Below are positions 35,510 through 48,408 of a DNA stretch of 64,000 bases, one piece after another. The position numbers and the translations under genes were made by a program. Within the stretch, counting starts at the first letter, position 1. Each line of letters begins with the position of its first letter. Location: positions 47,022,501 to 47,086,500 of the forward strand of contig NC_088921.1 of assembly GCF_038396675.1 (NCBI RefSeq), given 5' to 3'. Under the pieces are notes generated by a model, which was given only the letters and a program-made list of their open reading frames with translations, was not told the DNA's origin and made no database searches. The DNA is from Hydra vulgaris. Its lineage: Eukaryota > Cnidaria > Hydrozoa > Anthoathecata > Hydridae.

Positions 35510-36020
35510 AAACTAAATTCAGCCATGTTTGCTGATGATACAAATGTATTTCTTACTAACAGCGATATCAAGAAATTATACTTAGAAATGAATATTGAAC
35601 TAAATAAAGTAAATAATTGGTTTAGAGTTAACAAACTCTCACTTAACTAAGAGAGAACAAACTATATATTATTCAATAAGAAAACACAAGAAGAGAACCT
35701 TCCTATAAAGTTGCCTGACCTTATCTTAAATGATAACTTAATTTAAAAACAAGCCAGTATTAGATTCTTAGTAGTTTTATTGATGAGAACTTATCCTGGC
35801 TTCCTCAAACAAGATATATTCAAACTAAAATCACTAATATAATTGGTATGATGTATTGAGTTCGCTCATATATCAATAAACAAAGTCTCAAACTAATATA
35901 TTTTGGACTAATGAAAGATATAAAAATGCTGCAAACTTTAATAACAAGTTTGAAATAAACATAAATGAAAACTATTATCTAAGAGCAAATAAAAGTAACT
36001 CATATAAACTGCCTCATAAC
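35510..36020 (+). pseudogene. CR1-like LINE reverse transcriptase, second half
   Basis: It resumes with MFADDTNVFLTNSDI, the FADD catalytic motif, followed by ELNKVNNWFRVNKLSLN. It then degrades through stops (35649, about 35743) into recognisable remnants up to about 36010. It is the continuation of the domain interrupted at 33541. Confidence 0.78.
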
Positions 36021-36029
36021 TTTAATAAA

Positions 36030-36360
36030 TAAAAAAGGAAATTTTAAAAATTTGAGAATCATTTGTGGTTAAAGGGATCACCAAGTAAATTTAATTATTT
36101 TCGTATTTCTTTTATTTGATATTTTTTTGATTTACTGATTAGCGCAGCAGTTTTATGCCCATTAGGGTTTTTAATTTAATATCTATAATCTTTTGAAAAT
36201 GTATTAAGGGGCTCTATGAAAAGATTGCGATGACGTATTGTCATTTTCATCTTCTTTGAGCCCCTGTCTGTTTAACTCTTAATTTTATAAAGATCATTGT
36301 AAAAACCCAGTACAATCTGTAACCCAGTACATTGTAACCCAGTACAATCTGTTTCATGTC
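36030..36360. other. AT-rich DNA with a small repeat
   Basis: AACCCAGTACAATCTG is repeated with an intermediate copy at about 36304-36353. No gene is seen. Confidence 0.5.
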
Positions 36361-36361
36361 C

Positions 36362-39300
36362 TGCTGCCTTGTAGGATACGCCTTTTTAGGCAAAGGCTAG
36401 GAGACGCCAATTCCGATTTAAAACACACCCTGCCTTGGGGCTCTTGGTTGAGTAAAGGCTAGAGATGGTGTCTCGATAAAAATACTCATCTTGGGCAGAT
36501 GTTAAATACACCCAGCTACTTTCTTGTAGAAGGCCTCCTAAGCAAAGACTTAAGGGGTAAACAGATTCTATCTGTTGACCAGCCTCGCACCCCTTCTTCA
36601 TCTATTAGGCTGGCGCAGATGTATATTAATACATTGTTTCCAGTTTAGGATGTTGAATGCTGGATCTTCTTGACTCAATGCATGGGTTTTGCTTGTGTCT
36701 CTGTTTTTCTGACTAGGCAACTCATTCTATTATCTCCTAATGAGGGTACAGCTCTAAAACTCAGTTTTATGGTTCTGAGGCCGGCTGGTAGTCAGGTTTC
36801 CCGAACTCTGTGGTAGCTCTCAGAGAGGCTGATTCCATCAACAGCTGAAAAATATCAAAGTATTTAACAGTGCCATGTTGCGCATGGATGGTGTCCCTGT
36901 TTGTACTTTTGGTGTGCATTGCGGAGGCCACATTTGGAGCCCTTTGTTACGGCTTAGGGTTTATTAGTAGTAACGAGGCAATTGCTTGGGCTATTAAACA
37001 GTGTTCTGAGTACTATCTATGCTTTGAGTCAAGTTCTTCAATCTAATTTAAAATGAATAAAGTACCAAAACTATATAACACAAAAAACCACCATCATCAC
37101 CAAGTTCTCTAAACCTATCATTCACTAATATTCGTGGTCTTCGAAGTAACTTTTCTTCTGTTGAGTCTTATCTCTTGCAAAGTTCACCAGACCTACTTGC
37201 TCTTTGTGAGACTAATTTGAGTTCGGCTGTCTCATCTTGTGATCTTAGTGTTGATGGTTATCTTCCTCTAATTCGCAAAGATTCCAATAGTCACATGCTT
37301 GGCCTGGGCATTTACATTCGTAAGAATTCACCCATTTGTCGTGAAACTAGGTTTGAATCCACAGACAATTCTTTTATGTGCTTTCGTTTAGCACCACTTC
37401 ACTCTATTGCCTTTCTCTTTGTTCTATATCGCTCTCCTTCATCTCAAGACTGCACACTTTTTGACGTTATTTCTGATCATATTGACCAAGCCCTCTCTCT
37501 TTATCCATCAGCTAATATAGTTGTTGTTGGTGACTTTAAAGCTCACCACTCTGAATGGCTTGGCTCAAGTGTCAGTGATTCGGCAGGCATTAAAGCCCAC
37601 AACTTTTGCCTTTCTCAATCCCTAACTCAAATAGTCAACTTTCCAACTCGCTTTCCAGACAACCCGAATCATTAACCTTCTCTACTCGACTTATGTCTTG
37701 TTTCTGATCCTAGTCAATGCTCAGTTTCTCCACATTCACCCTTAGGTTCTTCTGATCACAGTTTGATCTCTCTAAAACTAATATCTCGTTCTTCTTCATC
37801 ACCTGAATCCCCCTATTATCGTAACTCTTACAACTACAGTAAAGCTGACTGGGATTCTTTCCGTGATTTTCTTCGTGATGGCCCTTGGGTAGAAATCTTT
37901 CGTCTTCCTGTCGACAAATGTGCTTCTTACATAACTTCGTGGATTCAGGCTGGCATGGAATCTTTTATTCCCTCTCGACGATTCCAGGTCAAGCCTCACT
38001 CTCCTCCTTGGTTTTCTTCACACTGTGCTGCTGCGATTGCCAATCGAAACCGTTACTTCCATATTTATCAGCAAAACAATTCTCCAGAAAACAGACGTCT
38101 GTTTATTACTGCTAGAAACAATTGTAAAAAGGTTTTGTCTAACGCCAAAACCCGCTATTCTCAGTTCATGAAATCTTGTATCTCATCTCAAAAATTAGGC
38201 TCTCGTGACTTCTGGAGAATCTTTAATAATATCAATAATAAGGGCAAATCTATAATTCCACCTCTCTTGTATGGTTTAGACTTTGTCACCTCACCTAAAG
38301 ACAAAGCCGAATTGTTTGCTAAAAACTTTTCATCAATATTATCTCTTGATTCCACTAGTTGCGTTCTACCTGATATTGCCAACAAACAGGTTGATCCATT
38401 GCTTGACATTCATATCACTCCAGCATCTGTATCTAAAGTGAATTCCTGCCTAGACTCCTCTACAGCTTGTGGCCCGGACAACATACCTGTTATTGTCTTG
38501 CAGAAGTGTTCTCCGGAGCTGTCGTCTATACTCTCAAAACTATTCAACAAGTGCTTATCAGAGTCTTGCTTTCCAGCCTACTGGAAAGTGGCATCTGTTA
38601 TCCCTATCTTCAAAAATTCTGGAGAGCGATCCGATTCGTCTAACTACCGTCCCATAAGTCTTCTTTCTATCATAAGCAAGGTTTTTGAATCTTTAATTAA
38701 CAAACACTTAATTTCTCATCTTGAATCTAATAACTTAGTTTCTGACCATCAATATGGATTTCGATCTTCTCGTTCTACAGCTGATTTGCTAACAGTAATA
38801 ACTGACAGGTTTTATCGTGCATTAGATAAAGGTGGAGAGGTTAAGGCCATCGCTCTTGATATTTCAAAAGCTTTTGATAAAGTTTGGCATGCTGGTCTTC
38901 TCCATAAGCTTTCTTCTTATGGTGTATCCGGCAACATCTTTAAGATCATTGAATCCTTCCTTTCCAATCGTAGCATAAAAGTTGTCCTCGATGGACAACA
39001 CTCTTCTTCTTATTCTGTAACTTCAGGGGTGTTCCTCAAGGTTCTATCCTTGGCCCTATACTCTTTTTAATTTACATTAACGATCTTCCAGATATTGTCA
39101 CATCTAAGGTGGCATTGTTTGCTGATGATACTACCATTTACTCTTGTCGTGATAAGAAACCAACACCTTCTGATTGCTTGGAGGGGGCATTTGAGCTTGA
39201 AAAGGATCTCACTTCTGCTACAGAATGGGGCTCACAATGGCTGGTGAACTTTAATTCAGATAAAACTCAATTTTTTTCAGCCAATCGTTATCGCAATAAT

Positions 39301-40172
39301 TTAGATCTTCCTATATTTATGAACGGTGATGTACTCGATGAGTCATCTACTCTTCATCTTCTAGGATTAACTCTTACTTCCAATCTTTCTTGGAAACCAT
39401 ATATCAAATCAGTTGCAAAATTAGCATCTGATAAGGTTGCATCTCTTTATCGAGCTCGTCACTTTCTTACTTCGGATTCTATTCTCTATCTCTATAAATC
39501 TCAAATCCGGCCTTGTATGGAATACTGTTGCCATATCTGGGGCGGATCTTCTAATGATGTCCTTTCTCTTTTAGACAAGGTGCAAAAACGCATTGTAAAC
39601 ATTGTTGGACCTGCTCTTGCAGCCAACCTCCAACCATTATCACATCGTCGTAATGTTGCTTCTCTTTCTCTTTTCTACAAATACTATAACGGGCGCTGCT
39701 CTAAAGAGCTAGCGTCTCTTGTGCCATCTACTAAAATTCATTCTCGTGTTACTCGTCATTCAATTAAGTGTCATCCTTTTTCTGTGACTGTTCCTAAGTG
39801 CTCCAAAAACGCTTATTCATCTAGTTTTTTTCCTCGAACATCAGCTCTTTGGAATTCGCTTCCATCATCTTGCTTTCCTGATTCATATAATTTGCAATCT
39901 TTTAAGTCGTCCTTCAATCGTTATCTTGCTCTACAATCTTCATCTTTTCTCTTTCAGTAACTTTCAACTTTAATTAGTGGCTGCTTGCAGCCTTGTTGGA
40001 AGCGAAAATGTTTAAAAAAAGAAAAGTTTTTATTTTTATTGTATACACAAAAACGGTGCTTGTTGACAAGATTTTACTGTCTTCTTTGCTCTACGGGCAC
40101 ATTTTTTCTTTTTTGTATATATATGTTAATTATTTATTTTCAAACAGCAAAATAAATGTAAATAAAAAAAAA
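36362..40172 (+). mobile_element. Jockey/I-like LINE, nearly full length
   Basis: The 5' leader (about 36362-37084) includes the AAAGGCTAGG ... CTTGGTTGAG motif seen again at 31121 and 40173. Endonuclease and reverse transcriptase follow in one frame. The 3' end holds AATAAATG and an A-run at about 40153-40172. A second copy starts immediately after the A-run in the same orientation. Confidence 0.82.
37085..39960 (+). pseudogene. LINE ORF2: endonuclease plus reverse transcriptase, two lesions
   Basis: The endonuclease opens SLNLSFTNIRGLRSNFSSV and contains LLALCETN, VLYRSPSS, VVVGDFKAHH and SSDHSLI. The reverse transcriptase contains NYRPISLLSIISKVFE, QYGFRSSRSTADLL, ALDISKAFDKVWH, GVPQGSILGPILF and ALFADDTTIYS, so all catalytic aspartates are present. 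The C-terminus reads SHRRNVASLSLFYKYYNGRC and PRTSALWNSLPSSCFP. There are only two lesions: an in-frame TAA at about 37673-37675 and one extra base in the G-run near 39027. The clade is Jockey/I-like by these motifs, not further resolved. The protein nicks target DNA and reverse-transcribes its own RNA. Confidence 0.88.
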
Positions 40173-40749
40173 GGTTGAGTTTAAGATAGAGATGGTGTTG
40201 CAATAAAAATACTCATCTTGATCAGATGTTAAAAGCATCCGGCTACTTTCTTGTAGAAGGCCTCCTTGGTTAAGACTTGAGGGCTAAACAGAATTGTTGA
40301 CCTGCTTCGCACCCCTTCTTCATTTATAAAGCTAACGTAGATGTATTTAGAATATATCGTTTCCAATTTAGAATGTTAAATGTTAGACCTTCTTGTCTCA
40401 ATGCATGAGTTTTGCTTGTGTCTCTATTTTTATGACTATGCAACTCAGTATATTATCTTCTATTGAGCGTACAGTTTTATGGTTCTGGGCCTCTCTGAGA
40501 GCTACCACCATTTTATGGTGATAGCTCTCAGAGAGGCTAATTCCATCAACAGCTCTAAAGTATTAGATTACTAATTAGTGGTCTTCAAAGTAACTTTTCT
40601 TTTGTTTAGTCTTATCTCTTGCAAAGTTCACCAGACCTATTGCTCCATGTGAGACTAATTTGAGTTCAGCTGTCTCATCTTGTAATCTTAGTGTTGATGG
40701 TTATCTTCCTTTAACTCGTAAAGACTCCGAAAGTCACATGCTTTGCCTG
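40173..40749 (+). pseudogene. Second Jockey/I-like LINE copy, 5' part
   Basis: Matches 36448 onward of the first copy (GAGATGGTGT, CTTTCTTGTAGAAGGCCTCC, GCACCCCTTCTTCAT) and then the start of the endonuclease. It lacks part of the leader (a deletion near 40560). It stops where CCCAGTAAACA begins, and the same LINE continues at 51966. Confidence 0.85.
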
Positions 40750-40929
40750 CCCAGTAAACATTGAACAGTTGGTAAATAGTTGGCCCGATCCTAATAACCA
40801 ACTATTAGCTACAGTTGGGTCAACAGTTGGCTATTTAGTTGGTACCGTGAAAAAAACGTAACGCTTTTACCAACTGTAAAAGCTTAGCCAACTATTTTAT
40901 AAACTGTTGATACCATTACTGGTCCAACT

Positions 40930-42380
40930 TTATGATTTTTTTTGCGATTTTTTAAATTCGCTTTTGCACTTTAATTGAGAGTGCAAATGTTATAAATGCT
41001 GACAACTATTTTTACAACTTGACGTGATGGTGAAAAATGAGTTGCATATTTGAAACCAAAATGAGAAATGCTATACAAAAAACAAATTGTTTGCTCGGCA
41101 CCAGAAAAAAACTTTTTTTGTTGACCTGTGTAATAATGCAGTAATAATCATTGTAGTAATAACAGTAGTAATAACTAATAAATAACTATAACTAACAATA
41201 ACTACAACTGTAACAGTAGAAAATTTACAACAGTAGCAATAATAAAAAAAACTAGCAGTAAGCAACCCTTAATAGGGGTTATAATTAATTAAGTCATTAA
41301 TAACAAAAACACATTAATAACTTGATATATTATTTAAAAAATTAAATACAAATTTATCTATAAATATTTTAACTTTGACTCCCTATCATCAATATCATTG
41401 CCTATAGTTAACGACATAAAGACCGCATTAACATCAGTTAAGTTCTTTTTAAAATCTGTCACAACACAGCTACTAGAAAATGGAAGTCAAGTAAAGCCTG
41501 CAAAAACCTAAAAAAAGAAATTAAAAAAAAGTTACAATTTTTAATTAAAAAAGTATTATTTGCATTTTATTGTTAGTAGAATTAGGATAATAATATAACA
41601 AAAAATATAAAGAATAAAAAATGGCTATAACAGCCTAGGTCTATCAACACAAAACACAGCAACAATAGCGATAGCATAAAATATTTGTAAGCACACAATA
41701 CTGTCTCCCGAGTAATTAAAAAAGTTTTATTAATTCTCCCTCTCATCTAAGAGAAAGAGGGAGTGAAAGTGTTTCCAAAGCAGCATGTTAATAAAAGTAA
41801 AAAAACACGCAATAAATAGTAGTAACTGGTTTTATTATGTTACCAGTAAACAAAATTATTTTTACCTTTGTTTTAATTTCCAGCATTTCTTAATTAAGCT
41901 CCAGCTTCTCTCTAACTGTTGACTAATGATTAATAGAGTAAATTTCACATCATATTAAATTTACAAAATTAAAACCATGTTTCAACAGTAAGCAAACTAA
42001 TAAAGTGATAACAAAGGCAACTAAAAAAAAAAAGAACATAATTATGTTTGAAATTGTAAAAAAATTTAAATTCAAAACTGTTATTGTTACTATAAATAGT
42101 AAAATTCATACTTTGCTTTGCTCTAAATTGTCTAAAGTAAAATCAAATTAACAGACATTAACACTGCTTGACACTTAAGTCTGGTAAGTTTTCTGCTCGC
42201 TGAGTAGAAAACTCACTTGCCAGAATTTTTATTTACATTTCCACAACGATTAATTTCATCTTGCCTAGACCTATCTCTTTTACTTAAATACAACTATTTT
42301 CAAGTTGTCTATTAATATTTACATGAACAACTTCTTTGAGCCTAACATCGTCCACTTCAATTTCACTATTATCATTAAAC
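40930..42380. other. AT-rich interior of the 11.2 kb element
   Basis: Low-complexity AATAATAACTA-type sequence (41120-41260) and AT-rich DNA. No gene recognised. Confidence 0.45.
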
Positions 42381-43263
42381 ATATTGCCAGTAACCAAATA
42401 CGCCATGGCCTAGGGGCCCCGCAAAAAAAGGGGCCCCAAAATCAAATTGCAACAAAATTAAATTTTAATTTTTGGAAAGTGCATACATTTTCATTAGAAA
42501 GTAACTGTGTAAAAAATTTTACTTTTTTATTTTCATGATTAAAAAAAAATTTTAAGACGAAAATTAAACAAAAAGCATTTTGCAACATTTTGTTCATTAG
42601 TATAAATAATAACTTTAACGAACAATCAACTCAACAATTTTATTTAACATTTAACATTTTTTGAATAACATTACGTTTTTTAATTAAAAGGTTCAACGAA
42701 GAATCTTCTAAAATATTATTTTCTAGAACTACTTGGTTCAACTTATCAAACCATGAAAATAACTATTAGATCTGTTTCTCTAATTAATTAAGGTTTGCAA
42801 TAGTAGTAAACATTGTTTATTTGCAAAACAGCCTGATTAATTTTCCAGATTGATATTAGAAGAGGAATTTAATAAATTTGTTTTTTTATTATTTGTGCAT
42901 AATGTTTTAAAAAATTCTATTTAAAATAAAATGAATGCGTTTATTTTAAGAAAAATTTTGCACGCTTTTAAGTAAAATATCTTAGTAATTGAAGAAAGTA
43001 ATGATTTTAAACTTTAAATTGCATTAAACTTAAGCGATATTTTGGACACTTTTAAGTAAAGTAAATAAGTGCGCTAAGAAAAAAGTAATCATAAACTTTT
43101 AACGTTCGTTTTCCTGTTTATTTTTAACAAACTTTCGCTAATTTATGTAGGCTGTTTTACTTAATTTTAATAATAAAAAATAGTGGAGTGTTATCTATTA
43201 GTAAAATCAGTGCTCGTAAACAATAGCAGTTAAATGTGTTCATTTTCAGAACCTTTTGACAGA
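42380..43263. other. Probable 5' non-coding part of the hAT element
   Basis: The stretch CGCCATGGCCTAGGGGCCCC ... GGGGCCCCAAAATC (about 42401-42440) resembles hAT termini associated with TTF-finger transposases. I could not identify a matching right end, so the border is uncertain. Confidence 0.4.
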
Positions 43264-44823
43264 TATGGGAAGAAGCTATGAAAGTGGAGCTGCAAAAAGA
43301 AAGAAAGAAAAAAAAATAGAAAAAAACATAAAGAAACATTGAAAACTTGATAGTTTTTTATAACAAGCAGAATGTCATGGTAATTCACCAACTTCAGCTA
43401 ATCTTGCAAACTGTGGCATAAGTAAAGAGGTAAAATATTCGATTTTGTAGAGGACTCAATTAATAAAGCTCAAACTTTAAACAAGCAATCGAAACTCAAT
43501 AAGGAGAGAGTATGTTTCCCTATCGATTTGCCATTGAATAGGAAAAGATCCAGGACATTGGGAAATTCTTTCAGCTGAGGATATACAATTTTGAATAGAG
43601 AACGGTCCGTTAAAATATCAAAATGCAGATTATGACTTTAAATCCTCTAAAATGATGTATCAAGATCGCAATCGATGTTGCTCGCAAAGCTTGTTAATGG
43701 GGAAAAAAGTAAATGGTGAAAAGTTTAATAGAGAATGGCTCATATATTCCCCAGCATTAGGTTGTGTATTCTGTTTTGTCTGCAAGCTTTTTGAACCCTC
43801 AAAATGTGCTTTAGCTTCAACAGGATATAAAGATTGGCATCAATTCAGGGGCATGAACACTCATCAGACCACAGAAAAGCTTCATTAGCATACTTTCACA
43901 GAAAAAATAACAAGGTTTTTTTAAATGATCAATTTCTTAACAAAATTTGCCAAGAAAAAAAACAACTGGAGAGAGGTTGTAAGAAGAGTTATAGCTGTAA
44001 TTTGCACATTGATAGAAAGAAACTTCGTTTTTAGAGGTTCAAATGAAAAGTTTGGGTCTGAGAGCAACGGGAATTTTATTAGTCTGCTTGAGTTGATTGC
44101 TCAGTTTGATACTTTATTGGCCAAACACATAAAAAATTATGGTGACAGTGGTTCTGGAAAAACAAACTACCTCTCAAAGAATACATGTTTTGAATTAACC
44201 GTATTGATGGCAAGAAAAGTTTTGCAATCAATCAGCAACGATGTTTTAAAATCTAAGTATTATGGATTATCAGTAGATTCAACACCTGATGCGAGTCACA
44301 AAGATCAACTATGTGTGATCTTGAGGTACATTGATAAAATTTCTGATGAGCCTATTGAAAGATTTGATAACTTCATTCACATCGATAATCACACAGGGGA
44401 AAATTTAACAAATGCAACCGTGGATTTTTTAAACGTAAAATTGAACATAGAAATCAGCAACTGCAGAAGCCAGTCTTATGATAACTCAAGCAATATGACC
44501 GGAGAATATAAAGGAATGAAAACTAGAATTTTGGAGTTCAATAAGCTGGCAAAATTCTTACTATGCTCAGGTCATTCTCTTAACTTGGTAGGAGATGCTG
44601 CTGTAGATTGCCGCATCGAGGGAATCAATTTTTTTGGTTTTGTTCAAGAACTGTACAATTTTTTCTCTGCTTCTACAAAGTTGTGGAGTACTTTGGAACA
44701 GTTTGCAAGTAGTTCATTGAAATCACTATCGAATACTCGGTGGAGCGCTCATGCTGACTGGGTCAAAACCATTCACCAGAACTACAATAAATTAATTGAA
44801 GGATTGGTCAAAATCAATGTTTA

Positions 44824-44990
44824 GCTCATGTATCTAAAGTAATAGTTGTACTTTGCAATGATTTGGAAACAGCATTCATTCGTTGCAAAATTTGATCCCA
44901 TATTATTGTTTGTAAAGCAAATTCAAAAGTTTCCATTTTCAATAGTAAATTTCCAGCCGCAGCTCTTGTTTTATGTTTCAAAACTTTCAC
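44824..44990. repeat. Inverted duplicate within the hAT gene
   Basis: The reverse complement of about 45770-45935 (for example GAGCTGCGGCTGG against CCAGCCGCAGCTC). The true hAT reading is the 45770-45935 orientation. Confidence 0.85.
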
Positions 44991-46055
44991 ACTCTTTATT
45001 CATCTCTTGGAGATTATCTTCTTGAATTAACTAACAAATTCGATTTAATAGAACAAGATGCAAAATTACTGTTACCAGACATAGATTATTTACAAAAGAG
45101 ACACCGTAATAAGAAAGCGCTACTAGGTGAAAACCGATCAGAAGAACCTTAATTAAGTCCACGTGAAGAGTTTAAGACAAACGTTTTTTTAAAAACTATC
45201 AATAATCTTATTACAAATTTAAAAGAAAAAGCTCAATGCTATCAGGAACTGAATGACAAATTTGTATTTCTAATAGACACAAGATTCAACAAAGATAAGC
45301 TGAAGACATGCATTAATCGTCTGATGGAAGACTACACAGAAGATATTGAGCCTATTGAAAGATATGTCAACTTCATTCACATCAATAATCACACCGGGGA
45401 AAATTTAGCAAATGCAACCGTGGACTTTTTAAACATAAAATTGAACTTGGAAATCAGCAACTGCAGAAGCCAGTCTTATGATAACTCAAGCAATATGACT
45501 GGAAAATATAAAGGTCATACCCTTAACTTGGTAGGAGAGACTGCTGTAGATTGCTGCATCAAGGAAATCAATTTTTTTGGTTTTGTTCAAGAATTGTACA
45601 ATTTTTTCTCTACTTCGACAAAGTTGTGGAGTGTTTTGGAACAGTTTGCAAGTAGTTCATTGAAATCACGATCGAATACTCGGTGGAGCCCTCATGCTGA
45701 CTCGATCAAAACCATTTACCAGAACTACAATAAATTAATGAAAGGATTGGTCAAAATCAATGAGTGTGAAAGTTTTGAAACATAAAACAAGAGCTGCGGC
45801 TGGAACTATCGAAAATGGAAACTTTTGAATTTGCTTTACAAACAATAATATGGGATCAAATTTTGCAACGAATGAATGTTGTTTCCAAATCATTGCGAAG
45901 TGCAACTATTACTCTAGATACATGAGCTGAACTTTATTCATCTCTTGGAGATTATCTTCTTGGATTAACTAACACACTCGATTTAATAGAACAAGATGCA
46001 AAATTACTGTTACCAGACATAGATTATTTACAAAAGAGACAGCGTAATATCAAAA

Positions 46056-46340
46056 TGATCAAAATTGAACAATTCTACAAAAAGTTTAGCATTTTGAGTA
46101 CCAAATTTTTGATATACGGATTTCTTGAAGAAACTGTGATCAAATTTGAGGTTTTCAACTTAAAACGTCATAACTTGGTCAATTCTTATCGAAATACATA
46201 CAACTTGGAATCAAAAGATAGGTCTAGCAAAGGGCAATATGTATATATAAAGGATGTGAGAAGGGCGCTAGAGGGGAGTCTACAAAACTCTTTATTATGT
46301 TGAAAAATGGAGATTTTTTAAAGAGAAAATGTTATTATTT
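46056..46340. repeat. Dispersed repeat, copy 1
   Basis: Begins ATGATCAAAATTGAACAATT and ends near TTGAAAAATGGAGATTTTTT. It is about 95% identical to 47600-47880. A ~48-base piece of the hAT gene (ACCAGACATAGATTATTTAC...) is present on both its sides (46003-46050 and 46351-46400). Confidence 0.85.
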
Positions 46341-47395
46341 AATTGATACTTGCAAAATTACTATTACCAGACATAGATTATTTACAAAAAAGACAGCGTA
46401 ATAAGAAAGCTACTATCAGAACTACTACGATCAGAAGAACCTTAATTAAGCCCACATGAAGAGTTTAAGACAAACATTTTTTTAAAAACTATCAATAATC
46501 TTACTACAAATTTAAAAGAAAGAGCTCAATGCTATCAGGAACTGAATGACAAATTTGTATTTCTAATAGACACAAGATTCAACAAAGATAAGCTGAAGAC
46601 ATGCGTTAATCGTCTGGTGGAAGACTACACAGAAGATATTGATGATAATTTATATGCAGAAATTAAATATCTATATCTGTACTTAAAGAATATTTTAATA
46701 CTCAAGTTCCTGAATTGTCCCATTTGTTTTAGTACAAACTTGTCTTTTACAAACTTGTTTTAGTCCAAACTTGCTTTAGTACAAATTTGTTTTAGTACAA
46801 AGGAAAAACAAATGGAGGCTACATTTCTAAATACTGAAATCATTCTTAGGATTTTCAAATGTTTCATGATATCCAACTGCTCTGGAGAAAGGTCATTTTC
46901 AAAATTAAAATTAACAAAAAATGATTTGCGATCAACTATGTCACAAAAAACATTAAACAATTTTGCATTATTATCAAGCAACGCAGACAAAATGAAGTCA
47001 ATTATTATAGATTTATTGATTAAAGATTTCGTTAATGAAAAATACAGAAAAAAAGATTATGTAGATTTTATAAAATATTTTTAAAAACTTGAGATAAAAC
47101 TTTTATTGAAACCCATATCTTTTTATGTTTATATACATAAGTTTATTAAAAATATTAAACAATATTTATTTACATCAATTATTTTTAATTTAACAAAGAA
47201 TCTAGACAACAATGCACAAAATTATTTAAGTAAGTGATCAACAAATTACAGTCAGTTTTCCATGTTAAATGCATAAAATATATATCTAATATAAAATAAA
47301 TCCAATATAAAATAAATAAAAAAATAGTAAACTTACTCAAATCAGTACCAGTTATATTGTGTGAAGTGACTAAAAAACACTTCAGTTTTTTCCAA

Positions 47396-47505
<110 letters not shown>

Positions 47506-47599
47506 GGTACGTGATATCAAATTTTTAAATTATTCAAACACTAGATGGTTATATATCATTGGAAAGGTTTTTAATTCAGTATTTTAAAAGTGAAAAAAT

Positions 47600-47880
47600 G
47601 ATCAAAATTGAACAATTCTACAAAAAATTATAGCATTTTGAGTACCAAATTTTTGATATACGGATTTCTTGAAGAAACTGTGATCAAATTTGAGGTTTTC
47701 AACTTAAAATGTCATAACTTGGTCAATTCTTATCGAAATACATACAACTTGGTATAAAAAGATGGGTCTAGCATAGGGCAATATGTATATACAAAGGATG
47801 TAAGAAGGGCGCAAGAGGGGAGTCTACAAAACTCTTTATTATGTTGAAAAATGGAGATTTTTTAAAAAGAAAATATTATT
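47600..47880. repeat. Dispersed repeat, copy 2
   Basis: The same sequence as 46056-46340, here outside the hAT gene and followed by AT-rich DNA with TTCGGGCGCACCCTCTGACC. The stretch 47885-48405 contains nothing else I can name. Confidence 0.8.
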
Positions 47881-48408
47881 ATTTAATTGAAATTTATAAC
47901 TTTTATTTGTATTTTTAATATAATTCAAACAGGGTACCATCAAATATGATTTGGATACTTTAGGTTAATAGGCTAGAAGTCCTTTTGGCTTCGGGCGCAC
48001 CCTCTGACCCAATATCAAGATTATTACTTAGTACCTTCATATCTTAATCCATGCAATTTAGTATCAAAAGAAAGAAAGGTTTTAGGGATAAACGCGTGAA
48101 AAGGGTGCAAGAGGGTATTATTCGGAAGCTCTACACCTCTCATACCTTGGGTAGGGTGGGTTAAAACTTAAATATTATTTTTTTGTAATAATCAATAGTA
48201 TTTATATGAAACACAAATTTTTCTCAAAAAAATTAAACTCAACTATATACAAAAATTAATATACAAAAGGATTATATACAAGTATCAACTTAATAAATGT
48301 ATACATACACACTATGCATGCACCTATTAATAAGTGTATATAGATTCAGCTAAGTGAACCTATATAAACTTATTAATAGGTATATTTACAGTTGTTAATA
48401 ACTACATT

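Larger units (their letters stand above)
43264..47084 (+). pseudogene. hAT transposase (TTF-finger/ZMYM type), rearranged
   Basis: It begins MGRSYESGAAKRKKEKK and continues with a TTF-type finger (43652-43890: VNGEKFNREWLIYSP, VFCFVCKLFEPS, ALASTGYKDWH). The RNase H-like core is at 43925-44820 (YYGLSVDSTPDASHKDQ, LNIEISNCRSQSYDNSSNMTG, CSGHSLNLVGDAAV). The dimerisation domain is at 46812-47084 (NCSGERSFSKLKLTKNDLRSTM). Between them the core is duplicated (44340-44820 again at 45340-45785, about 90% alike with an internal deletion). A segment is inverted (44824-44990 is the reverse complement of about 45770-45935), and a dispersed repeat is inserted at 46056. It cannot encode a working enzyme. 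Confidence 0.85.
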
